DNA of 64,000 bases from Variovorax sp. 770b2 (lineage in GTDB: Bacteria > Pseudomonadota > Gammaproteobacteria > Burkholderiales > Burkholderiaceae_C). The position numbers were made by a program, and so were the translations under genes. The notes below the pieces were generated by a model. That model was not told the origin of the DNA and did no database searches. It was given only the letters and a program-made list of their open reading frames with translations. Location of the stretch: the NCBI RefSeq assembly GCF_900115685.1, contig NZ_FOXJ01000001.1, positions 2,513,796 through 2,577,795 on the forward strand. The letters run 5' to 3'. This document shows, in pieces, positions 42,059-50,021 of this stretch; positions within the stretch are counted from its first letter, which is position 1, and each line of letters starts with the position of its first letter.

Positions 42059-43266
42059 TGAAAGAGTTCCTTGTCTGAGAGTCTGGCTTGCAGCGCTTTC
42101 ACTTCGGCGAGCGCGACATGGCCGGCATTGATGGCGAGCCCGGGGTCGAACCATTCGTCGGCGGCGTCGCGCGGCAGTTCGGCGCGCAGGCGCTCGATGT
42201 TGGCACGCATGCGCGCGGCATCGACCTGCAGGCCCGGCAATGCACCCGCCATCGCGCGCACGCTGCCGTGCGCCGACATCAGGAGCTGCGGCCATTCGGC
42301 CAGCTCGGCCTGCCACGCGCCGAGGGCGCGCTCGTGCTGCTGCGGCATCGCGCCGAGCAATGCGGCCACGCGCTGTGGCGCGCGGTGCGCGGCGGCAATG
42401 GCGACCATCGACGCCACGGGGTTGCGTTTGTGCGGCATGGCCGACGAGCCGCCCCGACCCGGCTCGCTCGGCTCGGTGACCTCCGCGACTTCGTACTGGC
42501 CGAGCAGCGAGATGTCGACGGCGACCTTGCCGAGGCTGCCCGTGATCAACGCGAGCTCGCAGCCGAGCGCGACCCATTCGTCGCGCTGCGTGTGCCACGT
42601 CGCGCCGGGGTCGCCGAGGCCCAGTTCCTTGGCCATGCGCTGGCGCACCGCGGCGCCCAGCCCCTTCATCTGCGCGAGGGTGCCGACCGCGCCGCCCAGT
42701 TGCAGCTTCAATGCGTGCTTCGCGGCGTTGTGCAGGCGGATGCGGCTGCGCACCAGCGGCGCGGCCCAGCCCGCGCACTTGAAGCCGAAGCTGGTGACCG
42801 AGGCCGGCTGCATCAGCGTGCGCGCGAGCATCGGCGTCTCGGCGTGCTGCACGGCCAGGCGCAGCAGCGCGCTGACCGCCTTGGAGAGATCCGCCGCGAT
42901 GAGCGTGACCGCCTCGCGCGTGACCAGCGCCATCGCGCTGTCGATCACGTCCTGGCTGGTGCTGCCGAAGTGCACGAACGGTGCGGCCTCGGCATTGAAA
43001 AGGCCCACGGCCTCGCGCAACGCCTTGACCAGCGGAATGGCGACGCTGCCCGCGCGGCCGCTCTCGCGCACGATCTTGGCGACATCGAACAGCTCGACCT
43101 TGCAGCTGCCGACGATCGAGTGCGCGGCGCTCTCGGGGATCAGCCCCTCGGCGGCCTGCGCGCGCGCGAGCGCGGCTTCGAAGCGCAGCATCGCGTCGAC
43201 GAACGCGCGATCGCTGAAGGCGTCCAGCGTTTCGGAAGTGGAGAGAAAGCCTTCAAAAATGCTCAT
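42055..43266 (-). CDS. pcaB: 3-carboxy-cis,cis-muconate cycloisomerase
   Basis: 403 residues, fumarase/aspartase superfamily. Converts beta-carboxy-cis,cis-muconate to gamma-carboxymuconolactone. Seen: FVHFGSTSQDVIDSAMALVT and the superfamily signature GGSSAMPHKRNPVAS. A little shorter than the ~450-residue form. 19 bp behind the AroE-like gene at 43286 and overlapping pcaC by 4 bp. Confidence 0.93.
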   Translation of the reverse strand: MSIFEGFLSTSETLDAFSDRAFVDAMLRFEAALARAQAAEGLIPESAAHSIVGSCKVELFDVAKIVRESGRAGSVAIPLVKALREAVGLFNAEAAPFVHFGSTSQDVIDSAMALVTREAVTLIAADLSKAVSALLRLAVQHAETPMLARTLMQPASVTSFGFKCAGWAAPLVRSRIRLHNAAKHALKLQLGGAVGTLAQMKGLGAAVRQRMAKELGLGDPGATWHTQRDEWVALGCELALITGSLGKVAVDISLLGQYEVAEVTEPSEPGRGGSSAMPHKRNPVASMVAIAAAHRAPQRVAALLGAMPQQHERALGAWQAELAEWPQLLMSAHGSVRAMAGALPGLQVDAARMRANIERLRAELPRDAADEWFDPGLAINAGHVALAEVKALQARLSDKELFQ

Positions 43267-43285
43267 GCGATGGCCTTGGTTTTCA

Positions 43286-44119
43286 TCAATATTTCAGCTG
43301 CGCAACGGCGCGCAGTTCTTCCGGGGACGCGGTGCCGAAGCCGAAGAATTCGAGGTACGCGGGGATCATCTCGAACAGCATGTCGGTGCCCACCTGCACC
43401 GCGCAGCCCTTGGCTTTGGCGGCCTGCAGCAGCGGCGTGTATTCGGTCTTCATGACGACTTCGCCGACGAAGGTTTGCGGGTCGATGCGGTCCACGTCGA
43501 AGGGCAGCGGGTCGCTGTCCTTCATGCCGAGCGGCGTGGCGTTGACGACCACGTCATAGCCGGCCGGGTCCTTCGAGCCCGTGGCGACCTTCATCTGCGG
43601 GTAGTGCTCGCGCAGCCGTGCGGCCAGCGCCTGTGCGGATGCATCGCTCATGTCGAACAGCATCAGCTCGGCCGCGCCCGCGGCCGCGATCGACGCCGCA
43701 ATGGCCGAGCCCACGCCGCCCGTGCCCGACACCAGCACCCGCGTGCCCTTGAAGCGCCGCCCCTTGCGCTCCACGCCGCGCACGAAGCCCGCGCCGTCGA
43801 ACTGGTCGCCCAGCAGCGTGCCGTCGGGGCGCTTGAGGATCGCGTTGCAGGCGCCCGCCACGCGCGCCGTGGGCGTGACTTCGTCCACCAGCGCCATCGT
43901 CGTGACCTTGTGCGGCATCGTGACCAGCGCGCCGCGCAGGTTCGAGAACCTGAACACCTGCGGCAAGGTGGCCGCGTAGTCCTCGGGCTTCACGCCCATC
44001 GGCACCACCACCGCGTCGATGCCCTGCTGGTCGAACCAGGGGTTGTAGATCATCGGCGCCTTGAAGGCCTCGGTCGGGTAGCCCAGGTGCGCGATGAGCG
44101 TTGTCTTGCCGGAAATCAT
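43286..44119 (-). CDS. Shikimate/quinate dehydrogenase family (AroE-like), copy 1
   Basis: 277 residues. Substrate-domain Lys71 in ALVTMPHK and Asp108 in LGDQFDGAGF are the catalytic pair at the usual spacing of 37. The standard NTDG before the Asp is replaced by DQFDG. Nucleotide motif VLVSGTGGVGSA ends in LMLFD (Asp156), which favours NAD+ over NADP+. Location in a pca operon argues for a catabolic enzyme oxidising shikimate or quinate, not the biosynthetic AroE. Start at 44119 (MISGKTTLIAHLGYP). Confidence 0.85.
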   Translation of the reverse strand: MISGKTTLIAHLGYPTEAFKAPMIYNPWFDQQGIDAVVVPMGVKPEDYAATLPQVFRFSNLRGALVTMPHKVTTMALVDEVTPTARVAGACNAILKRPDGTLLGDQFDGAGFVRGVERKGRRFKGTRVLVSGTGGVGSAIAASIAAAGAAELMLFDMSDASAQALAARLREHYPQMKVATGSKDPAGYDVVVNATPLGMKDSDPLPFDVDRIDPQTFVGEVVMKTEYTPLLQAAKAKGCAVQVGTDMLFEMIPAYLEFFGFGTASPEELRAVAQLKY

Positions 44120-44147
44120 GAAAGCCGTTTCGTTGAAAAAGTAAGGC

Positions 44148-45071
44148 TCAGGCGACGCTGGGCGAGTGATAGCGCAGGGGGTTCGCGATCTCGGCGTGCA
44201 TCGCCGGCGGATAGACGATCTCGCGCAGGAAGTTCGCATCCGCCTGCAGCGCCTCGGCCGCATCGAGGTGGCCGAAGTAGCGCAGGTAGTGCGGCATCTG
44301 CTGGATCAGCATTTCGAAGCCGGCCTGCGCATTGAGGCCTCGCGCACGCGCCGCACGCACCAGCGGCGTGGGCTGGTTGCGCAGGAGGATGTCGAAGAGC
44401 GCCGCGTGGCTTTCCATGCGCGACACGTCCAGCGGCAGCGCGTCGCCCTCCACCAGGCCGAGCGGCGTGGCGTTGATCACGAGGTCGTAGCCCTCGGGCG
44501 CGTTGCTCTCGGCCGCGACCACGGTCGCGTCGAAGAAGGCATCGAGCTTGGCCGCCACGCCCGCCGCCTTGCCGGCGGCCGTGTCATGCAAGGCGATGTG
44601 CTCCGCGCCGTTCACCGTGCCGCCCTCGGCCAGCGCCACGCCGATGGCCGCGGCGCTCACGCCCGCGCCCAGGATCAGCACGCGCTTGCCGCGAAAAGGA
44701 ATGTTGCAGTGGTCGAGCGCGCCGATGAGGCCTTCGCCGTCGAACAGGTCGCCCTCGAGCTGGTCGCCTTCGGTGCGGCGCACCACGTTGACCGAGCCCG
44801 CCACGCGGCCGAAGAGGCCGCAGCCATCGAGCAGGTCGACCACCAGCGGCTTGTGCGGCGGCGCGATCACCATGCCGCGCACGTTGCGCGCGAGAAAGGC
44901 CGACTTGAAGAACACCGCGAAGTCGCGCACCGGCACCTGCATCGGCAGCAGCACGGCGTCGATGCCCAAGCGCTCGAAGGTGGCGTTGAACATGCGCGGC
45001 AGCCGCACATTGCGCACCGGATCGCCCGGGATCAGGTAAGCCTGGGTGCTGCCGCTGATGGAATGGCTCAT
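44148..45071 (-). CDS. Shikimate/quinate dehydrogenase family (AroE-like), copy 2
   Basis: 307 residues, paralogous to the gene at 43286. Lys74 in MVIAPPHK and Asp111 in EGDLFDGEGL align with the catalytic pair; NTDG is again replaced (DLFDG). The nucleotide motif is GAGVSAAAIG, shorter of one glycine than GAGGxG, and is followed by IALHD with an Asp that fits NAD+. First gene of the pca operon and divergent from the IclR regulator (198 bp). The two copies may split quinate and shikimate between them; that is inference. Confidence 0.83.
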   Translation of the reverse strand: MSHSISGSTQAYLIPGDPVRNVRLPRMFNATFERLGIDAVLLPMQVPVRDFAVFFKSAFLARNVRGMVIAPPHKPLVVDLLDGCGLFGRVAGSVNVVRRTEGDQLEGDLFDGEGLIGALDHCNIPFRGKRVLILGAGVSAAAIGVALAEGGTVNGAEHIALHDTAAGKAAGVAAKLDAFFDATVVAAESNAPEGYDLVINATPLGLVEGDALPLDVSRMESHAALFDILLRNQPTPLVRAARARGLNAQAGFEMLIQQMPHYLRYFGHLDAAEALQADANFLREIVYPPAMHAEIANPLRYHSPSVA

Positions 45072-45269
45072 GTGCTGGGTTCCGTTCGTCAATCGCGCTT
45101 TGGGGGTCGGATGCCGAGCTTTATAGACCTATCAGTTGACCTTTGCAGCGCCGAAGTTAACAAAACGATCGATGATCGATCATTAAAATTCGACAATCGA
45201 TCAAATCAAGGGTTTTTACCTGCCAAGAATGCAGCTTCCCGGCCGAAGGCCGGAGGCACACTCCCGACC
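45072..45269. promoter_or_regulatory. Divergent control region, pca operon / IclR regulator
   Basis: 198 bp. AT-rich centre with a perfect 12-bp palindrome ATGATCGATCAT (45172-45183) flanked by further GATCGAT/ATCGATC half-sites (45167-45175 and 45196-45202), giving a cluster about three turns wide. TTGACC (45136-45141) with TAACAA 16 nt later is a possible plus-strand promoter. The layout fits an IclR/PcaR-type activator binding here and autoregulating; I see no convincing minus-strand -10. Confidence 0.55.
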
Positions 45270-46082
45270 ATGACCATGTCCACCAAGCCCACCAAGGACA
45301 GCAACAACGAGCCGCCCGCGCCCCCCGGCCTGGACAAGCGCGACTGGATCGCCGGCCTGGAGCGCGGCGTGAGCATCATCGAAGCCTTCGACGACGCCAA
45401 CCCGCGCCTGACGGCCAGCCAGGCCGGCCAGCGCACGGACATGACGCGCACCGCCGCGCGGCGCTACCTCTTGACGCTGCAGCACATGGGCTACGTGGCG
45501 AGCGACGGCAAGCTGTTCTGGCTCACGCCGCGCGTGCTGCGGCTGGGCCGCTCGTACCTGGAATCGGCACGCCTGCCGCGCGTGGTGCAGCCCTTTCTGC
45601 AGCGCGTGGCGGCCGGCACCAACGAAATTGCGTACCTGAGCGTGATGGACGGCGACGAGGTCGTCTACATCGCCCGCAACGGCCCCAACCGCAGCATGAG
45701 CACGGGCTACGTGCTGGGCGCGCGCGTGCCGGCGCAGGTCACGGCCTCGGGCATGCTGATGCTCGCGCTGCGCAGCGACGCCGAGTTGAACGCGTGGCTG
45801 GCCACGCGCGAGCTCACCGTGTTCACCTCGCACACCATCGCGAGCATGGAGCGCATGAAGCTCGAACTGGCCCGCATCCGGGCGCAGGGCTGGGCGCTGT
45901 CGGAGCAGCAGCTGGACCTGAACTCGCGCGGCATCGCGGTGCCGCTGCGCGACCGGCACGGCACGCTGGTGGGCGCGCTCAACATCACGATGCCGATGGG
46001 GCACGAGAGCTCCGAAGACGCGGTGGCGCGCGTGCTGCCGGTGCTGCGCGAGACGGCGCAGGCGATGCGCAATTTGATCTGA
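45270..46082 (+). CDS. IclR-family regulator (PcaR/PobR-like)
   Basis: 270 residues. Winged HTH (LERGVSIIEAFDDANPRLTASQAGQRTDMTRTAARRYLLTL, then MGYVASDGKLFWLTPRVLRLG) and an IclR effector domain (NEIAYLSVMDGDEVVYIAR, LDLNSRGIAVPLRD, LVGALNITMP). The HTH spacing and 'F.LTPRVL.LG' are those of PcaR/PcaU/PobR. It diverges from the pca operon and very likely activates it on an aromatic or 3-oxoadipate signal. ATG 45270 or 45276. Confidence 0.88.
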   Translation: MTMSTKPTKDSNNEPPAPPGLDKRDWIAGLERGVSIIEAFDDANPRLTASQAGQRTDMTRTAARRYLLTLQHMGYVASDGKLFWLTPRVLRLGRSYLESARLPRVVQPFLQRVAAGTNEIAYLSVMDGDEVVYIARNGPNRSMSTGYVLGARVPAQVTASGMLMLALRSDAELNAWLATRELTVFTSHTIASMERMKLELARIRAQGWALSEQQLDLNSRGIAVPLRDRHGTLVGALNITMPMGHESSEDAVARVLPVLRETAQAMRNLI

Positions 46083-46083
46083 C

Positions 46084-46731
46084 ATGAACATCCCGGCGCG
46101 CGCCCTTCCCGACTGGACGCGGCAGTCCGAACCGGTGGACGGCGTGCAGGTCGACATCGGCTTCGCGATCTCGCCGAGCTTCTACTACGGCCCGGAAAAC
46201 GGCATTTCGGCCGAGCAATGGGAGGCCCTGCGCGATCCGCTGGTGCAGCCCGCCATCTCGCTCGTGGAGCGGCACTTCGTGCTCTCGGCAGACGCGGTCG
46301 GCAAGGAAGACGCGTTGTGCCGGCACTACCGCGACGTGCTCGACAAGGCCGCCCGGCACGGCAAGGACCCGCGCCGCGGCGCGTACTTCTGGAACCGGCC
46401 GGTGGTCCATGCGCCCGACGGGTTCGTGCTGAGCTTTCCGTGGCACGACCACTTCATCGAGGGCCGGCTCTTCATCGAATCGCTCGACACCCAGGAGGCC
46501 GGCGAAGTCTTCTCCTACTACGAGCAGGGCTGGGCGTTCGAGCTGCACCTCTGCGAAGGCACGCTGTACATGCACGAAAGCGACCCCGACTCGGGCGCGA
46601 CGCACCACAACCTGCGCTTCACCCACGAACCCGTGCGGGCGCAGGCAGCGGGCGTGCTCGCGCGCGCCGAGGCGCTCATCGCGCGGCTCGCCCGTGAATT
46701 CGGCCAGGATTACTGGACCTCCCGCGACTGA
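46084..46731 (+). CDS. Uncharacterised protein downstream of the IclR gene
   Basis: 215 residues, soluble, no signal peptide. Contains QVDIGFAISPSFYYGPENGIS, VERHFVLSADAVGKEDALCRHYRDV, GAYFWNRPVVHAPDGFVLSFPWHDHFIEGR, GEVFSYYEQGWAFELHLCEG and LYMHESDPDSGATHHNLRF. Aromatic- and His-rich. It begins 1 bp after the IclR stop, so the two are co-transcribed. No family recognised. Confidence 0.65.
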   Translation: MNIPARALPDWTRQSEPVDGVQVDIGFAISPSFYYGPENGISAEQWEALRDPLVQPAISLVERHFVLSADAVGKEDALCRHYRDVLDKAARHGKDPRRGAYFWNRPVVHAPDGFVLSFPWHDHFIEGRLFIESLDTQEAGEVFSYYEQGWAFELHLCEGTLYMHESDPDSGATHHNLRFTHEPVRAQAAGVLARAEALIARLAREFGQDYWTSRD

Positions 46732-46798
46732 CAGCATTCCGACAGCATCGGCCGGGCACGATGCGGGCTTTCTTACAAAAGCGACGGAGACAAGCACC

Positions 46799-47803
46799 AT
46801 GTCCGACCATTTCCTGAACGACCTGCCCACGCGCCGCCAATGGCTGCAGGGCGGCAGCGCACTCGCCCTGGGCGGCCTGCTTCCCACCCTGGCTTCGGCC
46901 CAGTCCGCATGGCCCAGCAAATCGGTGCGCTTCGTCGTGCCCTTCGCGCCGGGCGGCAGTTCGGAAATCGTCGCGCGCTCCACCGCTGCGGAACTCTCGC
47001 GCACGCTCGGCCAGAGCGTCTTCGTGGACAACAAGCCCGGCGCCGCCGGCAACATCGCGATGAGCGAAGTGGCGCGCAGCACCGACCAGCACACGCTGGT
47101 CCTCGGCCACATCGGCACGCTGGCCGTGAACCCCTACATCTTCGCCAAGCTGCCCTACGACGCGAACAAGGATTTCAAGCCTGTCAGCCTCTTGGCCAAG
47201 GTGCCCAGCCTCTACGTGGTGCACCCCGACGTACCCGCGAAGAACCTCAAGGAGTTCATCGCCTACGCCAAGTCGAAACCCGGCAAACTGAACTACGGCT
47301 CCGCGGGCAACGGCAGCGCCGGCCACCTCGCTTTCGAGTACCTGAAGATGACCGCCGACGTGTTCATGCTGCACGTGCCCTACCGCGGCACCGGGCCGAT
47401 GGTGACCGACCTGCTCTCGGGCCGGCTCGACGCCTCGGCCATCGGCGCGGCGGCGATCATTCCGTTCATCAAGGCGGGCAAGGTGCGCTGCATCGCGACC
47501 GGCTCGGCCAAGCGCCTGGCGCAATTGCCGGACGTGCCGACGGTCGCGGAGCAAGGCTTCCCGGGTTTCGAGATGACCCAGTGGTACGGCATGCTCGCGC
47601 CGGCCAACATCGAGCCCGCGAACCTGGCCAAGCTCTCGGCCGAGACGATGAAGGCGGTGAAGTCGCCCGACTCGATGCAGCGGCTCACGGCCGATGCGGC
47701 CGAGGCCATCGGCGGCACGCCCGAGCAGTTCGCGCAGTTCATCGCGGCCGAGCAGGCGCGCTGGCAGAAGGTGATCGCAAGGGCAAACATCAAGCCGGAT
47801 TGA
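46799..47803 (+). CDS. Tripartite tricarboxylate transporter substrate-binding protein (TctC/Bug family)
   Basis: 334 residues. Twin-Arg-like export signal (TRRQWLQGGSALALGGLLPTL, cleavage after ASA). Mature Bug fold: KSVRFVVPFAPGGSSEIVARSTA, VDNKPGAAGNIAM, LNYGSAGNGSAGHLAFEYLK, HVPYRGTGPMVTDLL, DVPTVAEQGFPGFEM. GGAGA lies 8 nt before the ATG. Binds a carboxylate or other small solute in the periplasm. Sits just upstream of tctD/tctE-like genes but without tctA/tctB. Confidence 0.9.
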   Translation: MSDHFLNDLPTRRQWLQGGSALALGGLLPTLASAQSAWPSKSVRFVVPFAPGGSSEIVARSTAAELSRTLGQSVFVDNKPGAAGNIAMSEVARSTDQHTLVLGHIGTLAVNPYIFAKLPYDANKDFKPVSLLAKVPSLYVVHPDVPAKNLKEFIAYAKSKPGKLNYGSAGNGSAGHLAFEYLKMTADVFMLHVPYRGTGPMVTDLLSGRLDASAIGAAAIIPFIKAGKVRCIATGSAKRLAQLPDVPTVAEQGFPGFEMTQWYGMLAPANIEPANLAKLSAETMKAVKSPDSMQRLTADAAEAIGGTPEQFAQFIAAEQARWQKVIARANIKPD

Positions 47804-47931
47804 CTGGCATACCCCCAGTCTTCGCGCACTTCGTGTCGCTTCGCCCCTTGCAGCGGGGCAACTCCTGCGGCCCGGCAGAGCCGGTTCCGCGGTGTTTCGC
47901 AAAAAGACGGGGCACCACTAGCATCGGCGCC

Positions 47932-48597
47932 ATGCGCATCCTCCTGGCCGAAGACGAACACACCCTGGGCACCTGGCTCTGCAAGGCGCTGGAGCATGCG
48001 GGCATCCAGGTCGAATGGGTGGATGACGGGCGCCTGGCCGACCGCGCGCTGCAGCAGCGCGACCACGATGCCCTGGTGCTCGACCTGGGCCTGCCCGGCA
48101 TGGACGGCCACACGGTGCTGCAGCGGCTGCGCGAACGCGACCAGCGGCTGCCGGCGCTGATCCTCACCGCGCGCGATTCGCTGAACGAGCGGGTCGCCTC
48201 GCTCAACGCGGGTGCCGACGACTTTCTCGCCAAGCCCTTCGCGCTGGCCGAGCTCGAAGCGCGGCTGCATGCGCTGGTGCGGCGTGCGCGCGGCGTGGAG
48301 CATCCGCGCCTGGCGTGCGGGCCGCTGGTGTACGACGGCGCGCGCCGCCAGTTCGTGCTGAACGGCGAAGCGCTCGCGCTCTCGCCGCGGGAGCACGCGG
48401 TGCTGCGCGTGCTGGTGCAGCGCAGCGGCGAGCCGTTGTCCAAGCAGCAGATTCTCGAACGCGTGTTTCCCGATGACGAAGAGGTGCACCCCGAAGCGGT
48501 GGAGGTCTTCGTCTATCGCCTGCGCAAGCGCCTGGACGGCACCGGCGTGCGCATCGTCACGCTGCGTGGTCTTGGCTACGTGCTGGAAGCCGACTGA
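47932..48597 (+). CDS. OmpR-family response regulator (TctD-like)
   Basis: 221 residues. Receiver domain MRILLAEDEHTLGTWLCKAL with phospho-acceptor Asp51 in LVLDLGLPGMDG, Thr in LILTARDS and Lys in FLAKPFAL. OmpR winged helix: LNGEALALSPREHAVLRVLVQ, VEVFVYRLRKRLDGTGVRIVTLRGLGYVL. Its stop abuts the GTG of the kinase. Pairs with the kinase to control a nearby transporter, by analogy with TctDE. Confidence 0.92.
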   Translation: MRILLAEDEHTLGTWLCKALEHAGIQVEWVDDGRLADRALQQRDHDALVLDLGLPGMDGHTVLQRLRERDQRLPALILTARDSLNERVASLNAGADDFLAKPFALAELEARLHALVRRARGVEHPRLACGPLVYDGARRQFVLNGEALALSPREHAVLRVLVQRSGEPLSKQQILERVFPDDEEVHPEAVEVFVYRLRKRLDGTGVRIVTLRGLGYVLEAD

Positions 48598-50007
48598 GTG
48601 CGCGTGATGCGAAGCTTCCTGCGCCGCGCGAGCCTCTGGCAGCGGCTCGCGCTGCTGCTGTTCCCCGCCCTGCTGCTGGTGACGGGCCTGGAGCTGTGGA
48701 TGACGCGGCACGACGCGCTCGCCGCCGCCAACGCGGCCTACGACCGCTCGCTGCTGGGTGCGCTGAAATCCATCGACGCCAACATCTCGACGGCCTCGGG
48801 CGGCCTCTCGGTCGAGTTGCCGTACTCGATGTTCGAGTTCTTCGAGCTCACGGCCAGCGGCCAGGTGTTCTTTCGCGTGGCGACCTCCGACGGATTGGTC
48901 GAACTGGGCAGCGCCGACCTGCCCGCGCCGCCGGCCGAATTGAAGATGGGCGTGCCGGCTTTCTACGACGCCACTTACTTTGGCGAGGCCGTGCGGCTCG
49001 CAGCCTACCGGCGAGACCTGGACCGCGCGCCGGCCGGCAGCACGGGGCGCAGCGTGCTGGTCCAGGTGGGCGAGAGCACGCGCTCGCGGCAGGAGTTCAG
49101 CGCGCGCTTCGTGCGCAGCGCGGCGCTGCGCGACGGGCTGGTGCTCGCGCTGCTGCTGTGCGGCACCGCCCTCGCGCTCGCCGCCGCACTGCGGCCGCTG
49201 TCCCGGCTCGCGCGCGACGTGCAGGCGCGCACGCCCGACGACCTCACGCGCATCCCCGAGACCGACCTGCCGGCCGAGGTGCGCCCGCTGGTGGATGCGG
49301 TCAACCAGCAGATGTCGCGCACGCAGGACCTGGTGACCCAGCAGCGCCAGTTCCTGGACGACGCCTCGCACCAGCTGCGCACGCACCTCACCACCCTGCA
49401 GATGCAGGCCGACTACGCCAGGCGCGAGGAAGACCCGGCGCAGGTGCGCGCCGCGCTCGACGCGCTGGGCACCGAGATCGGCCGCGCCACGCGCAGCGCG
49501 CAGCAACTGCTCGCGCTGGGCCGCAGCGACACGGTGGCCGTGGAGCCTGCGGAGTTCGACCTGGCGGCGCTGCTGCGCGAAGTGGCGGTGGACCTGCTGC
49601 CGCTCGCGCGCGCCAAGCGCATCGACCTGGGCATCCATGCGCCCACGCCGGAATTCCTAGCGGTCGCGGACCGGGGTCTGCTGCGCGAGGCGCTCGGCAA
49701 CCTCGTGACAAACGCGATCACCTACACACCCGCCGAAGGCACGATCACCCTCTTCGCCGCGGGCGATGCCGCGGGGTGGAGCCTCAACGTCGAGGACGAC
49801 GGCCCCGGCCTCGGCGAAGAAGAGCGCTTCGCCTTGGGCCAGCGCTTTCGCCGCGGCGCGCGTGCGGGCAAGGGCGGCTTCGGCCTCGGGCTGGCCATTG
49901 CGCGTTCGATCGCGCAGCGGCACCGGGGCGAGCTGCGGCTCGAGGCGCGCGAGGCCGGCACGGGGCTGCATGCGATCATCTGGTGGCCCCGGCCGGCGGC
50001 CAGCTAG
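48598..50007 (+). CDS. Sensor histidine kinase (TctE-like)
   Basis: 469 residues. GTG at 48598 directly follows the regulator's stop with GGAAG 8 nt upstream; ATG 48607 is an alternative. Two membrane helices (LALLLFPALLLVTGLELWM and LVLALLLCGTALALAAAL) bracket a ~125-residue periplasmic sensor. H-box DDASHQLRTHL with His258: the usual RTPL proline is His here. N-box NLVTNAITYTP, D/G boxes VEDDGPGL and GKGGFGLGLAIA complete the kinase. Confidence 0.9.
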   Translation: MRVMRSFLRRASLWQRLALLLFPALLLVTGLELWMTRHDALAAANAAYDRSLLGALKSIDANISTASGGLSVELPYSMFEFFELTASGQVFFRVATSDGLVELGSADLPAPPAELKMGVPAFYDATYFGEAVRLAAYRRDLDRAPAGSTGRSVLVQVGESTRSRQEFSARFVRSAALRDGLVLALLLCGTALALAAALRPLSRLARDVQARTPDDLTRIPETDLPAEVRPLVDAVNQQMSRTQDLVTQQRQFLDDASHQLRTHLTTLQMQADYARREEDPAQVRAALDALGTEIGRATRSAQQLLALGRSDTVAVEPAEFDLAALLREVAVDLLPLARAKRIDLGIHAPTPEFLAVADRGLLREALGNLVTNAITYTPAEGTITLFAAGDAAGWSLNVEDDGPGLGEEERFALGQRFRRGARAGKGGFGLGLAIARSIAQRHRGELRLEAREAGTGLHAIIWWPRPAAS

Positions 50008-50021
50008 CGGCGCACAACCCC

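Noticed and set aside
45121..45165. TTGACC/TAACAA as a firm promoter for the IclR gene
   Set aside because: The spacing is 16 nt and the -10 is weak; kept only as a possibility within the control-region entry.
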